Source: a virus
Strand: one strand, 5' to 3'
IMG/VR virus record: IMGVR_UViG_3300026184_000045
Coordinates: 1 to 25,194 of that record
Length of the DNA: 25,194 nt
In this document: positions 7,982 through 14,698 of the stretch, piece by piece
Position numbering within the stretch: the stretch's first letter is position 1
How the letters are laid out: the number at the start of each line of letters is the position of its first letter
The notes under the pieces: model-generated
The model's database searches: none
Told to the model about the DNA's origin: nothing
Seen by the model: only the letters and a program-made list of their open reading frames with translations
Position numbers and translations under genes: made by a program

Positions 7982-8878
7982 CTACCCGATCTTTCCGATG
8001 GCCTCGCGCGCTCCCTGCAATGCCGTGTCGACGCCGGACCGGTCCGTTGCCGCCATCACCTTCTGTTTTCCGGCCACGCGCTGGGCCTCAATCTTGGCTC
8101 CCATAGCGGTCCAAGAATCCGCCATGGTCAGGATGGTATCGGCCACCCGTTTACCGGCCTGGTCCAGGGTCTCGCTCGCGCCCTGCGTAGCCGCCGCCTC
8201 CTCATTGATGTAAGAGAAGGTTGCGAGGTTGACATACCCGCCCGCCTTGTAAGCCTTTGCCTCCTCGGCCTTCTGGCGGTACCGGCTCTCTTGGGACAGT
8301 CCCAGGGTTATGTGCTGGCCGCATTGCATGTCTGCGACATGGTCAATCGCATCGCACGCCGCGTGCTGGTAGACAGGCAGCGGCCGCGTGTCCGTCCATG
8401 CCTTGGCGGTGAAGTCCCAGGTTTCATAATCGTGTGGCGGCGGGTTCGGCACTTCGGCCTCATAGGTGCCGGGTTTGACGTTACCCAGGTAGTTGCCACC
8501 GGCGTCGACGGCCATAACGTAGACCCAGCACCGCCGGTCTCGATCCCAGCGCCACCAGTCCTTGTTGGGCGGGGCCGTCGGGACGTGTTCGGCCGTGCCC
8601 TCCAGCATGTTGCCGATATAGGCCCCGGCCGCATCAATGCTCGGCAAGTATCGCTGTGGGTTCTGCGCGGTCACATAGTCGTCGCACTCTTTGATCTCGG
8701 CATCCGTCAGCGGAATGTCCTGGCCGTTGACGACCTTCTTCACATTCTTGGTCAACGGCTCCCAATACAGATCATCGAACGCGAAGCTCAGCGTCGGCTT
8801 GTCGTGAATCGTGTACAGCAGGTCGTTTTTGATCAGGTTGCCGCTGCCAAAGCTATCGACCCAGGTAAGACCGTTCAT
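7982..8878 (-). CDS. Putative tail-fibre assembly/chaperone-like protein (298 aa)
   Basis: ATG at 8878 overlaps the 74-aa gene stop by 4 nt. The first 70 residues (LTW...KPTLSFAFDDLYWEP...) are clearly related to the whole 74-aa neighbour. Residues about 105-165 are Trp/Tyr/Pro-rich (WWRWDRDRRCWVYVMAVD; PPHDYETWDFTAKAWTDTRP), resembling the beta-rich front of fibre-associated proteins. The C-terminal half is helical (YRQKAEEAKAYKAGGY ... W ... IEAQR ... K) and resembles the helical domain found in phage tail-fibre assembly proteins. Location after the adhesin genes fits a chaperone for fibre folding or attachment. A virion component is an alternative. Confidence 0.65.
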   Translation of the reverse strand: MNGLTWVDSFGSGNLIKNDLLYTIHDKPTLSFAFDDLYWEPLTKNVKKVVNGQDIPLTDAEIKECDDYVTAQNPQRYLPSIDAAGAYIGNMLEGTAEHVPTAPPNKDWWRWDRDRRCWVYVMAVDAGGNYLGNVKPGTYEAEVPNPPPHDYETWDFTAKAWTDTRPLPVYQHAACDAIDHVADMQCGQHITLGLSQESRYRQKAEEAKAYKAGGYVNLATFSYINEEAAATQGASETLDQAGKRVADTILTMADSWTAMGAKIEAQRVAGKQKVMAATDRSGVDTALQGAREAIGKIG

Positions 8879-9099
8879 GCGTAATACTCCTCCACGTATC
8901 GTTTGCAGGCGACGCGCTCCACGCCTGACAGGGCCAGATCAACACCACCGATAACCACCTTGCAGTTGTGTGTCTGCGGCTCGTAATACAGCGAGTCGAA
9001 CAGAAAGCCGACGGCCGGCTTTTCGGTTATCGTGATCGCCCTCCCTGCGATCATAGCCACCCCGCGCTCCGTCTCGGCGTGCCAGGTCAACAGGGTCAT
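8875..9099 (-). CDS. Small paralogue of the 298-aa protein N-terminus (74 aa)
   Basis: ATG at 9099 overlaps the adhesin stop (ATGA) and its own stop overlaps the next start (ATGA), so it is translated from the same message. The product aligns end to end with residues 1-70 of the following protein: shared LTW near the start, then KPxxxFxFDxLYxEPxTxN, a V-x-GG/NG-x-D loop, a Leu-x(3)-E turn and a final C-x(3)-YV. This indicates a tandem duplication in which one copy gained, or the other lost, the C-terminal domains. Function is unknown; a small fibre-tip or assembly factor is likely from position. Confidence 0.7.
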   Translation of the reverse strand: MTLLTWHAETERGVAMIAGRAITITEKPAVGFLFDSLYYEPQTHNCKVVIGGVDLALSGVERVACKRYVEEYYA

Positions 9100-10091
9100 G
9101 CTACCGCCCCTTTGACTTGCACGCTGTTATTGCCGCCAATCCATGCGACCGTGTGACCATTTAACGAGATGGCGTTGCCAGGCGCGCCTCCGGCTGAATA
9201 GTTGGTGCAGCTGCCTTCTGCCAGACAGCCGCCAGAACTAAATCCGGCGCGATGCGCAATCTTGCCGTCCGCTCCAGTCGCACCGTAGGCGCCGCCGACA
9301 CCACCGTCCCCGGCGTACCCAGCGCTACAGCCACTCGACGCTGCCTGATAGGTACCAACCCCGCCGGCTCCGCCAACTCCCGACGCACCAGATGTTCCGG
9401 CCGATCCATTGGTCGCGAGCCTTGTCATGCTTGATTGCTCGCAGTTTCCGCTACTTTTATTGCCGCCACCACCACCGCCGGCACCGCCGCCGCCGCCGCC
9501 GCCCTTATACCCGATAGCTCCAAATGAACTGTACGCCCATGAGGCGCCCGCTCCGCCGCCGCCGCCACCACCGAAGATATTGCCATTCGTGTTATCGATC
9601 TCGATGTCGCCTGACAGGCTAACTGCTGTCCCGCCTACGCTACCGGCCGTCCCTGCTGAACCGCACTGTCCAGTAGTGCCGTTCGTTGTTCCACATGGCA
9701 CCGCGCCACCGTTCCCACCAACTCCGCCCATCCCATTGATGGTGCCGTTGTTGACAAGACGCACGATGCTACCAGCCGGAAACGCCCCCTCGGTTAACGC
9801 CGCATTTGCGGTTGAGCTCGCGTACACGTTGACGCCCGTGGCAATTGTGGCCAGAACCATCACTGGTATCGTGGGCGACCCGGCTAGACTGAATAGGTTT
9901 ACATCGGCCGCATCGGCCGTAATATTGATGCGAATGATTGGCATGTAGCAGGTTTTCCAGACCCCCGCTACTCGGACCGTCACCTCGGCGATCTCCTTCC
10001 AGGCCCCGGCAACATTGGCGTAGATGGCGTCTATCCGGTACCACGTCCCGCCGACGTTGGCGCTGATCACATAGTCGTCGATGGTCGGCAC
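9096..10091 (-). CDS. Glycine-rich tail tip/adhesin, putative receptor-binding protein (331 aa)
   Basis: GTG at 10091 follows directly on the stop of the 142-aa gene (TAAGTG). The N-terminal 50 residues carry three short repeats ending in a Trp (NVGGTWYRI, NVAGAWKEI, RVAGVWKTC), as in adaptor regions of tail proteins. From about residue 116 on, the chain is dominated by Gly with Ala/Ser/Asn/Thr, including runs of 7, 7 and 6 glycines (about 174-210). It closes with a GGAPGNAISLNGHTVAWI segment resembling the ends of glycine-rich receptor-recognition regions of lambda-like tip proteins. Six Cys fall in the Gly-rich half. Polyglycine sandwich tips (for example gp38 of S16) bind host receptors, which suggests the same role here. 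Coding GGC runs show as CCG triplet tracts in the + strand. Confidence 0.75.
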   Translation of the reverse strand: MPTIDDYVISANVGGTWYRIDAIYANVAGAWKEIAEVTVRVAGVWKTCYMPIIRINITADAADVNLFSLAGSPTIPVMVLATIATGVNVYASSTANAALTEGAFPAGSIVRLVNNGTINGMGGVGGNGGAVPCGTTNGTTGQCGSAGTAGSVGGTAVSLSGDIEIDNTNGNIFGGGGGGGAGASWAYSSFGAIGYKGGGGGGGAGGGGGGNKSSGNCEQSSMTRLATNGSAGTSGASGVGGAGGVGTYQAASSGCSAGYAGDGGVGGAYGATGADGKIAHRAGFSSGGCLAEGSCTNYSAGGAPGNAISLNGHTVAWIGGNNSVQVKGAVA

Positions 10092-10520
10092 TTAGGTCGC
10101 CCTCTTGAACCACAGGTCGCCGTCGGCGCCGCCAGAGGGCGCGCTGGTCGATACTGTCTTGTTCGCTCCGTCCCAAATCTGCGCATTGAGATTGGTCTGT
10201 AGGTTGCCGTCATTTTGCGGCATATTCTCGATGAAGCCCTTGGTATAGCGCAGCTCGATGGCATCACCTGCGGCAAAGGGAAGGCCCGCCGTACCCTCTT
10301 GTCCGCGCACCACGGTTAGCTGATCAGTCGCGCGCGCCGTGGCGTATGCGATCTCGATGTTCCCGGAACTATCGGTCATCGTGACCGGGAACTGCTCGCC
10401 GGCGCCAGGCGAGGGGAACAACGCTCCGTCCCCTGCGCTCAAGTAGATGGTTGTCGCGCTGGCCGTCACCCCCGAGGCCAGGGTCGACTTGGCATTATTG
10501 CTTGCTAGAAATTTCGCCAT
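10092..10520 (-). CDS. Putative tail fibre/spike attachment protein (142 aa)
   Basis: ATG at 10520 has AGGA about 8 nt upstream. The N-terminal 90 residues (STLASGVTASATTIYLSAGDGALFP ... VRGQEGT) form a beta-rich module of the type found at the start of many phage tail fibre proteins, where it attaches to the tail. The C-terminus ends with SAPSGGADGDLWF, a Gly/Asp turn that often marks the junction to a further fibre segment. It directly precedes the glycine-rich adhesin, so the two may form one fibre encoded by two genes. The short length compared with usual fibres fits a split adaptor-tip design. Confidence 0.65.
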   Translation of the reverse strand: MAKFLASNNAKSTLASGVTASATTIYLSAGDGALFPSPGAGEQFPVTMTDSSGNIEIAYATARATDQLTVVRGQEGTAGLPFAAGDAIELRYTKGFIENMPQNDGNLQTNLNAQIWDGANKTVSTSAPSGGADGDLWFKRAT

Positions 10521-10532
10521 GGCTCTGTCCTA

Positions 10533-10976
10533 TCAGGTAAAGTCGATGCCCCACTCCACCGTCATGGTGTCAGCGGCACCCTTGTTGATCACGGCGAAGG
10601 TCGCGCGCGCCAACATGGTGCCCGCCGCCGCAGCGTTGAAGATCCCGATCTCTTGGAGCGCCCCTGTCCCTGTTCCGGCCGGGAAGGTTGCCGTATAGGT
10701 ATTGATGCCGGCATTGGCCACCTTGGAGGCAATCGTCACGCGGGCCGACTCTGCCCCCAGGGTCGTATCGGTCAAGGCCGGCGCCGTGCCATTGGTGCCA
10801 CAGGCCATGTGCGACATATCGGTCGGCGGCGCGCTGCTGAGCTTCTGCGCCACCCATTCCCGTCCCGCGGTGACTGCCAGGTTATTGATACGGCGCTCAT
10901 CTTTGATCGCCCCATCAGCGCCTCGCACCACAATATGAATATGGCCTCGCATCCCGATCTTGGTGTTGACCTTCAT
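10533..10976 (-). CDS. Phage tail/fibre-associated structural protein (147 aa)
   Basis: ATG at 10976 overlaps the repeat-protein stop by 4 nt. The protein opens with a beta-strand-rich segment (MRGHIHIVVRGADGAIKDE) followed by NLAVTAGREWVAQKL and a phrase, HMACGTNGTAP, then ends FAVINKGAADTMTVEWGIDF. This pattern (a leading NLVT/AGR-x-W-like segment, an ACGTG-like turn and a terminal TVEWGI strand) is familiar from uncharacterised phage tail proteins in fibre regions. Function is unassigned; a virion tail component is likely from the neighbours. Confidence 0.7.
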   Translation of the reverse strand: MKVNTKIGMRGHIHIVVRGADGAIKDERRINNLAVTAGREWVAQKLSSAPPTDMSHMACGTNGTAPALTDTTLGAESARVTIASKVANAGINTYTATFPAGTGTGALQEIGIFNAAAAGTMLARATFAVINKGAADTMTVEWGIDFT

Positions 10977-11557
10977 ACCGTGTACACCTTCGTTGGTTTG
11001 TCGTTAACCGCCACGTCGTTCACCGCGCTCGTATTGATGGCGCCCGAGCTCGATATGTAGATCGTGATCACCTCGCCCACCGGAATCTTGTCCGTGATCG
11101 GCTTGCTCAGCGAAATTGCCACCGAATCGGATACCGGCACCGTATCGACCAGCGAGCGCCGCCAATCCATGGTGATCGCTACCGAGTCGGACACCCCAAT
11201 CTTGTCGGTTATCGGCTTGGTAATGCCGATAGCCACCGGATCGGCCACGGAAATCTTGTCCACCAGCGGCTTGTTCAACGACATTGCTATCGCGTCGTTG
11301 ACCGGGATTTTGTCCGTCAGCGCCCGATTCTTGGTGTCGTAGTCGACGTAGACCCCGGTCGCCCAGGTCAGGCGCAGATCTGTCACCGCTACCAGACGCT
11401 CGGTGACTACCACCGCGCGCCGCTCGTCGGCCTCCAGGGCGTCGACTATCGCCCGCAGGTCGCGGACCACCGCAAAGGCCGCCGTGCGTGCCGCCGCGGC
11501 CGGCGAGAAGTCGACGGTCGCGGTTGCCTGTCGATGGCTGGCCTGCGCGCGAATCAC
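10973..11557 (-). CDS. Tail protein with five ~18-residue repeats (194 aa)
   Basis: GTG at 11557 overlaps the previous stop (GTGA). Residues 1-75 are Ala/Val-rich and helical then beta. Residues 80-170 consist of five repeats with the pattern x-x-D-K-I-x-V-x-D-x-V-A-I, starting near residues 80, 98, 116, 136 and 154. The Asp in the third place recurs at 82, 100, 118, 138 and 156. The third unit has a two-residue insertion (MDWRR). Such regular beta repeats form stalks or beta-solenoids in phage fibres. The last 20 residues (SAVNDVAVNDKP) keep a degenerate echo. It sits between a BppU-like gene and other fibre genes, so a fibre or stalk subunit is the best inference. Confidence 0.7.
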   Translation of the reverse strand: MIRAQASHRQATATVDFSPAAAARTAAFAVVRDLRAIVDALEADERRAVVVTERLVAVTDLRLTWATGVYVDYDTKNRALTDKIPVNDAIAMSLNKPLVDKISVADPVAIGITKPITDKIGVSDSVAITMDWRRSLVDTVPVSDSVAISLSKPITDKIPVGEVITIYISSSGAINTSAVNDVAVNDKPTKVYTV

Positions 11558-11916
11558 CCCACACGGCTCCGCACCTTGAATGTCAGTCGGTCATAGACGG
11601 TCTCGGTCGCCCCGTTACGGTCGATCACGATCTCGCCCTCATACGTCCCTTCGGCCGCCGTGAGCTCGGCCGGGATATTGAAATAGCACTGCCCACCGGC
11701 CCCGCCGCTGACCTTCACACAGTTGGCCGTCGCCATGATGGCCGTGGTTCCCGGTACCCGAAAGTCCACCCGAACCGTGGTCGTCGCCGCCGACAGGTCA
11801 ATTGGCGTCCAGGTATTGGGGTCGCTGGGCTCGCCCGTGTTGGCATCGCGCAGCGTCAGATTGACCTCGGGGTAGGTGTCGCCCTTGACCAGCTTGATAG
11901 TGGCGTTGCGACTCAT
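11554..11916 (-). CDS. BppU N-terminal domain-like baseplate/tail protein (120 aa)
   Basis: ATG at 11916 overlaps the adaptor stop (ATGA). The whole protein fits one beta-sandwich domain: IKLVKGDTYPEVNLTLRD (about 7-24), IDLSAATTTVRVDFR (39-53), YFNIPAEL (78-85) and TYEGEIVIDRNG (91-102), followed by RLTFKVR. The motif order K-G-D-x-x-P, then L-x-x-A/G-x-V-x-F-x-(V/R), then the late G-x-Y-x-x-E-(V/I) is the pattern of the phage BppU N-terminal family, which anchors host-binding parts to the tail. In this podovirus it probably links the following repeat and fibre proteins to the tail. Confidence 0.7.
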   Translation of the reverse strand: MSRNATIKLVKGDTYPEVNLTLRDANTGEPSDPNTWTPIDLSAATTTVRVDFRVPGTTAIMATANCVKVSGGAGGQCYFNIPAELTAAEGTYEGEIVIDRNGATETVYDRLTFKVRSRVG

Positions 11917-12581
11917 TGGACCTGCCCCGTCACGAAGTTGACCGGGCGCACCTGCAGCGGTACCTGGGTGTTGCTCTTACGGGCCGCGATAGCACCCTTG
12001 CGACACTGCGCATTGAACTTACGCTGAGTCATGATCGACTTATCGGGCTTGCTCCAAGGCCGGTCGTCCATATCGTAGAGCCGGTACTTGGTCCCCAGCT
12101 TGATCGCCTCCAGCCAGTCGTCCTTGAGGAACTTCGGCACCTCATAGGCGTCCTCCGTTGGCTTGAGGGCCACCTTGACCACCAGGCTATCGGCAATGGA
12201 CTCGGACAGCGGGCTGCTGACCATCAGCAGGTTGCCGGGAAACAGCAGATAACGGTCCGGCAAGCCCGGCGTGGCCGTCTCCCAATCGGCCGCGCCCTGC
12301 TCCAGGACGTACTGTGTCGCGGGCGTCAGCGGCGCGCCTCGATAGCGCACATACATCGGGAGCGCGATGTAGGAGCCGGCCGGGATATCCAGGTCGAACG
12401 AATTTTGTCCAATCTGCGGGGTCATCGGGTCCAGCGTCACGCCCCACAGGTTGGTGCGCTCGCAGAACTCGATGAGCGCGCTGCGCATCTTCTCCTCCAG
12501 GATGAGATCGGGCACCTCCGGCACATCGACCGCTACGCGCGGGATGAGCTCATCAATGGTGATGTACTCGTACTCGGTCAT
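11913..12581 (-). CDS. Putative head-tail adaptor/tail assembly protein (222 aa)
   Basis: ATG at 12581 overlaps the DUF6682-like stop by 4 nt. The N-terminal 45 residues are helical and acidic (YITIDELIPRVAVDVPEVPDLILEEKMR), with SALIEFCERTNLW resembling segments of phage adaptor proteins. A central beta part contains YIALPMYVRYRG and PDRYLLFPGNLLMV, and the C-terminal part is helical and basic. Together with the preceding gene this forms a pair of adaptor-like proteins between head and host-contact genes, as in many podoviruses. The precise role (portal ring adaptor or tail tubular protein) is not resolvable from sequence alone. Confidence 0.65.
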   Translation of the reverse strand: MTEYEYITIDELIPRVAVDVPEVPDLILEEKMRSALIEFCERTNLWGVTLDPMTPQIGQNSFDLDIPAGSYIALPMYVRYRGAPLTPATQYVLEQGAADWETATPGLPDRYLLFPGNLLMVSSPLSESIADSLVVKVALKPTEDAYEVPKFLKDDWLEAIKLGTKYRLYDMDDRPWSKPDKSIMTQRKFNAQCRKGAIAARKSNTQVPLQVRPVNFVTGQVQ

Positions 12582-13252
12582 TTGAGCTCACCCTTGCTGG
12601 GGTTGTTGGGAGAGGCAATGGCGTCGGCCTTGTACTTGATGCCGAACAGCGAATAGAACTCACTGACCGCGCGCTGCGCTGCCGCCATCGACGTGGTGCT
12701 TTCCCGGTTCTTGAGAAAGGCGCGGTAGCGCATCCACAGTTTGACGGGGTGGGCATAGGAGTCGAACACCGGCAGATCGTCGTTGGCCGGGTCCATCGAG
12801 TCGGGCGGTATGAACGAGTAGAACCCGTCGACCCACACCGCCACGGTTGCATGAACGCGCGGATAGACCCAAAAATGGTTCTTGTCCTGGTCGTTGTAGC
12901 AAAAGTGGCGGATGATCGTTTTGCCGACCGTGGAGTGCCAGGTCCGATCCAGGCGGGCGATGTCGTCGTAGTTGGCCACCGTGATCGACCGGCCAGGCGT
13001 TGCCCCGTCGTCCCCCATGTTGCGCACCAGGCCCGGTCCAAGCAGCTGGTAGCCGTCTGCCGGGAGACTCTGGCTTGTCTCGTTGGCTGTCAGCTTCCAA
13101 ACGTCCCGCTTGCTCACAGCCTCGGGCTTGACCAAGCGCAGGGCACGGATGGCGTCGTTGTAGTAGGCCAACCAGTCCACCGGCGTCCAGCGCCGGTAGC
13201 TGGGGTCCGCCATTTCTGCCCCCAGCTCCGTGATGAGCGCCTGGACCTTCAC
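12578..13252 (-). CDS. DUF6682-like phage adaptor protein (224 aa)
   Basis: GTG at 13252 immediately follows the TAA of the 189-aa gene, with GAGG 8 nt upstream. The protein fits the phage family with the order: an N-terminal helical part with RRWTPVDWLAYYNDAIRALRLVKPEAV (20-46), a loop with SQSLPADGYQLL (60-71), an aspartate-rich middle (about 95-115), then the strand FWVYPRVHATVAVWVDGFY (127-145), and a C-terminal helical part with AAQRAVSEFYSLFG. I recognise this as DUF6682-like, a family seen between head and tail genes of podoviruses and related to head-tail connection. Function is inferred from family and neighbours. Confidence 0.7.
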   Translation of the reverse strand: MKVQALITELGAEMADPSYRRWTPVDWLAYYNDAIRALRLVKPEAVSKRDVWKLTANETSQSLPADGYQLLGPGLVRNMGDDGATPGRSITVANYDDIARLDRTWHSTVGKTIIRHFCYNDQDKNHFWVYPRVHATVAVWVDGFYSFIPPDSMDPANDDLPVFDSYAHPVKLWMRYRAFLKNRESTTSMAAAQRAVSEFYSLFGIKYKADAIASPNNPSKGELK

Positions 13253-13822
13253 TTAGGCAGCCTCGGCGCCGTCCTGTTGGGGCTCGCTGGGACCATGCAC
13301 CGTGTAGGCAAAGCGCGGTACGTCCTCCTCCTCCCACAGCATTTCGCCCGTATCCTTGTCCACGCCGGCCTGGCGGTGACGCTTATACACGGCCGCTTCC
13401 ATGACGCCCACGAAGGCCCGCGGGATGGACACACGCACACCACGCGGCACCACCAGCGGGTAGCCGTTCAGCGAAAGCTTGACCGGCAACGATCCGTCCG
13501 GGGTGTCCTGCTTGTGAATGGTGATGTCGACGCGGTCGCTGAGGTTCACGCCGCTGGCCGGGTCGACACGGTCCCCGCCCTTGCCGACGACCGGCTCCTC
13601 CAGCTTGCCCTCGGCCGCCAGCTTGTCAGTCTCCTGGACGTGGGCGCGCCCGTCCTGCAGGGCAAGAATGTAGCCGACGATGCCCGGCTTGCGCTTCTGC
13701 GCGCTGGCCCCGAAATCATCGGGGTCGATCTTCACGTCGTGCTGTTCGAGCGCCACATCGCACAGCTGCGCGACGGTCATGGCCTCGAGATCTTCACGGG
13801 CGTAGTCCTGCTGTTCACTCAT
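13253..13822 (-). CDS. Head/tail module protein with SAP/HeH-like N-terminus (189 aa)
   Basis: ATG at 13822 has GGAGGG 8 nt upstream. Residues 8-57 (REDLEAMTVAQLCDVALE ... IVGYILALQ) resemble a small helical SAP/HeH-type motif, in which a conserved T-x-x-(E/Q)-L-x-x-x-A turn is followed by a long helix. The middle (60-100) is charged and probably flexible. The C-terminal part has KLSLNGYPLVVPRGVRVSIP (114-133), a (V/L)-x-x-NG-x-x-x-x-(V/I)PRG-x-x-V-x-(V/I)P pattern that I have seen in uncharacterised phage structural proteins. The gene is one transcript unit with the adaptor genes (TAAGTG junction). A virion or assembly protein is likely; the SAP resemblance is weak. Confidence 0.65.
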   Translation of the reverse strand: MSEQQDYAREDLEAMTVAQLCDVALEQHDVKIDPDDFGASAQKRKPGIVGYILALQDGRAHVQETDKLAAEGKLEEPVVGKGGDRVDPASGVNLSDRVDITIHKQDTPDGSLPVKLSLNGYPLVVPRGVRVSIPRAFVGVMEAAVYKRHRQAGVDKDTGEMLWEEEDVPRFAYTVHGPSEPQQDGAEAA

Positions 13823-13876
13823 AGCGAAAGCCCTCCTGTTCAGGCGATTGTGTTAGGTAGCCCCGATGGCGCCGAC

Positions 13877-14128
13877 TCAGACCAGATCCAGGTCGAGACT
13901 CAGCTGCATGGCCGAAGCGGTGCCGGCGTTCACGGTCGCCGCATCGGACTGCGGGGTACTGGTGTTGTAGGCGCCGCCCTGCGAGCCGTCGGCCGCGTGC
14001 GTGTGATTGTCGAACTTGGTGTTGTTGGCCTTGATATCGGCCACCAGAATGTTGGTGATCTTGCGTACCGCGTCGCGCGTCGCCGGATCGGGGATATGGT
14101 TCAGGAAAGTCGAAATCTTGTCGGCCAT
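13877..14128 (-). CDS. Small phage structural-region protein (83 aa)
   Basis: ATG at 14128 has GAGGA about 7 nt upstream. The first 36 residues are helical (IPDPATRDAVRKITNILVADI), followed by a loop with NHTHAADGSQGGAY and a Ser/Thr/Ala-rich tail ending LSLDLDLV. The NHTH-x-A-DG-type turn is common in small phage virion proteins located between capsid and tail genes. The function is unknown. It lies just after a strong GC-rich hairpin and before the adaptor genes. Confidence 0.65.
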   Translation of the reverse strand: MADKISTFLNHIPDPATRDAVRKITNILVADIKANNTKFDNHTHAADGSQGGAYNTSTPQSDAATVNAGTASAMQLSLDLDLV

Positions 14129-14156
14129 GTCTGTGTCCTCAGATTGTGCTGGGTGC

Positions 14157-14179
14157 CGGGGCGGCGCAGGGCCGCCCCG
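14157..14179 (-). other. GC-rich stem-loop without U-tract
   Basis: Perfect 9-bp inverted repeat (CGGGGCGGC, loop of 5 nt, GCCGCCCCG) in the short gap between the decoration-like gene and the 83-aa gene. No T-run follows on either strand, so it is not a standard intrinsic terminator. It could stabilise or mark processing of the message. Confidence 0.6.
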
Positions 14180-14189
14180 TTACCTTGGC

Positions 14190-14633
14190 TTAGTAGGAAT
14201 CGCCGTGGGCGCCGGCCAGGTCGTAGACCGTGGCCGTGATGTTGGCGGCGCTCAGATCCGTGCCGCCCGAGGTGAAGGTCGCCCCGTTGGTATTGACCTT
14301 GATGGCCCCGATCACGGCCTCATTGGCCGGCACGTCCGGCAGGTAGGCCCCGGCCCCGGCCGCCACTTCCTCGCCCTTGGTCGTGGTGACGTTGCCGGCC
14401 GAGTCGATGCTGATCAGGTACATGCAGTCGGTACCGTCGGCCTGCTGGGCGCAGGCGGTCATTGCGATGTTGTCCGTGGCGCCCTTGGAATACATCTTGC
14501 CGCCGATGGTGTAGTCGATGGCATTGGCCGTCTTGATGGTGTTCGCGTTGGTACCCTCGGCCAGGCCGGCGGCGCCGAACGGGATGTTCACGAGATTCTG
14601 CAGGCTCTCGTGGTGCAGAGTGCGATGGTCCAT
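14190..14633 (-). CDS. Putative head decoration/virion protein (147 aa)
   Basis: ATG at 14633 was chosen because AAGAGGA lies about 9 nt upstream; an earlier in-frame ATG at 14675 would fall inside the MCP terminator hairpin. The chain is rich in Ala/Gly/Thr/Asn and probably beta-structured, with ANAIDYTIGGKMYSK, then the block AYLPDVPANEAVIGAIKV and TFTSGGTDLSAANITATV. This last block is a pattern I recognise from uncharacterised virion proteins encoded right after phage capsid genes. Position directly downstream of the MCP and its terminator fits a decoration or head protein, made at a lower level than MCP. Confidence 0.65.
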   Translation of the reverse strand: MDHRTLHHESLQNLVNIPFGAAGLAEGTNANTIKTANAIDYTIGGKMYSKGATDNIAMTACAQQADGTDCMYLISIDSAGNVTTTKGEEVAAGAGAYLPDVPANEAVIGAIKVNTNGATFTSGGTDLSAANITATVYDLAGAHGDSY

Positions 14634-14659
14634 GATGGTGTCCTCTTGTAAGCAATCAG

Positions 14660-14686
14660 AAAAAGGGCACCCCATACGGGGCGCCC
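14660..14686 (-). terminator. Intrinsic terminator after major capsid gene
   Basis: On the minus strand a 9-bp stem (GGGCGCCCC / GGGGTGCCC with one G-U pair) closes a GTAT tetraloop and is followed by TTTTT. It lies 12 nt past the MCP stop and ends 26 nt before the next start, in the middle of the structural gene run. It probably reduces readthrough, giving high capsid but lower downstream output, or defines the end of a transcript. Confidence 0.85.
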
Positions 14687-14698
14687 TTTGTCAACGGG

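Noticed and set aside
12749-14239. A 496-codon open frame on the + strand opposite four minus-strand genes
   Set aside because: It crosses several gene junctions and a hairpin, and has Val/His/Arg/Gly-rich shadow composition without domain patterns.
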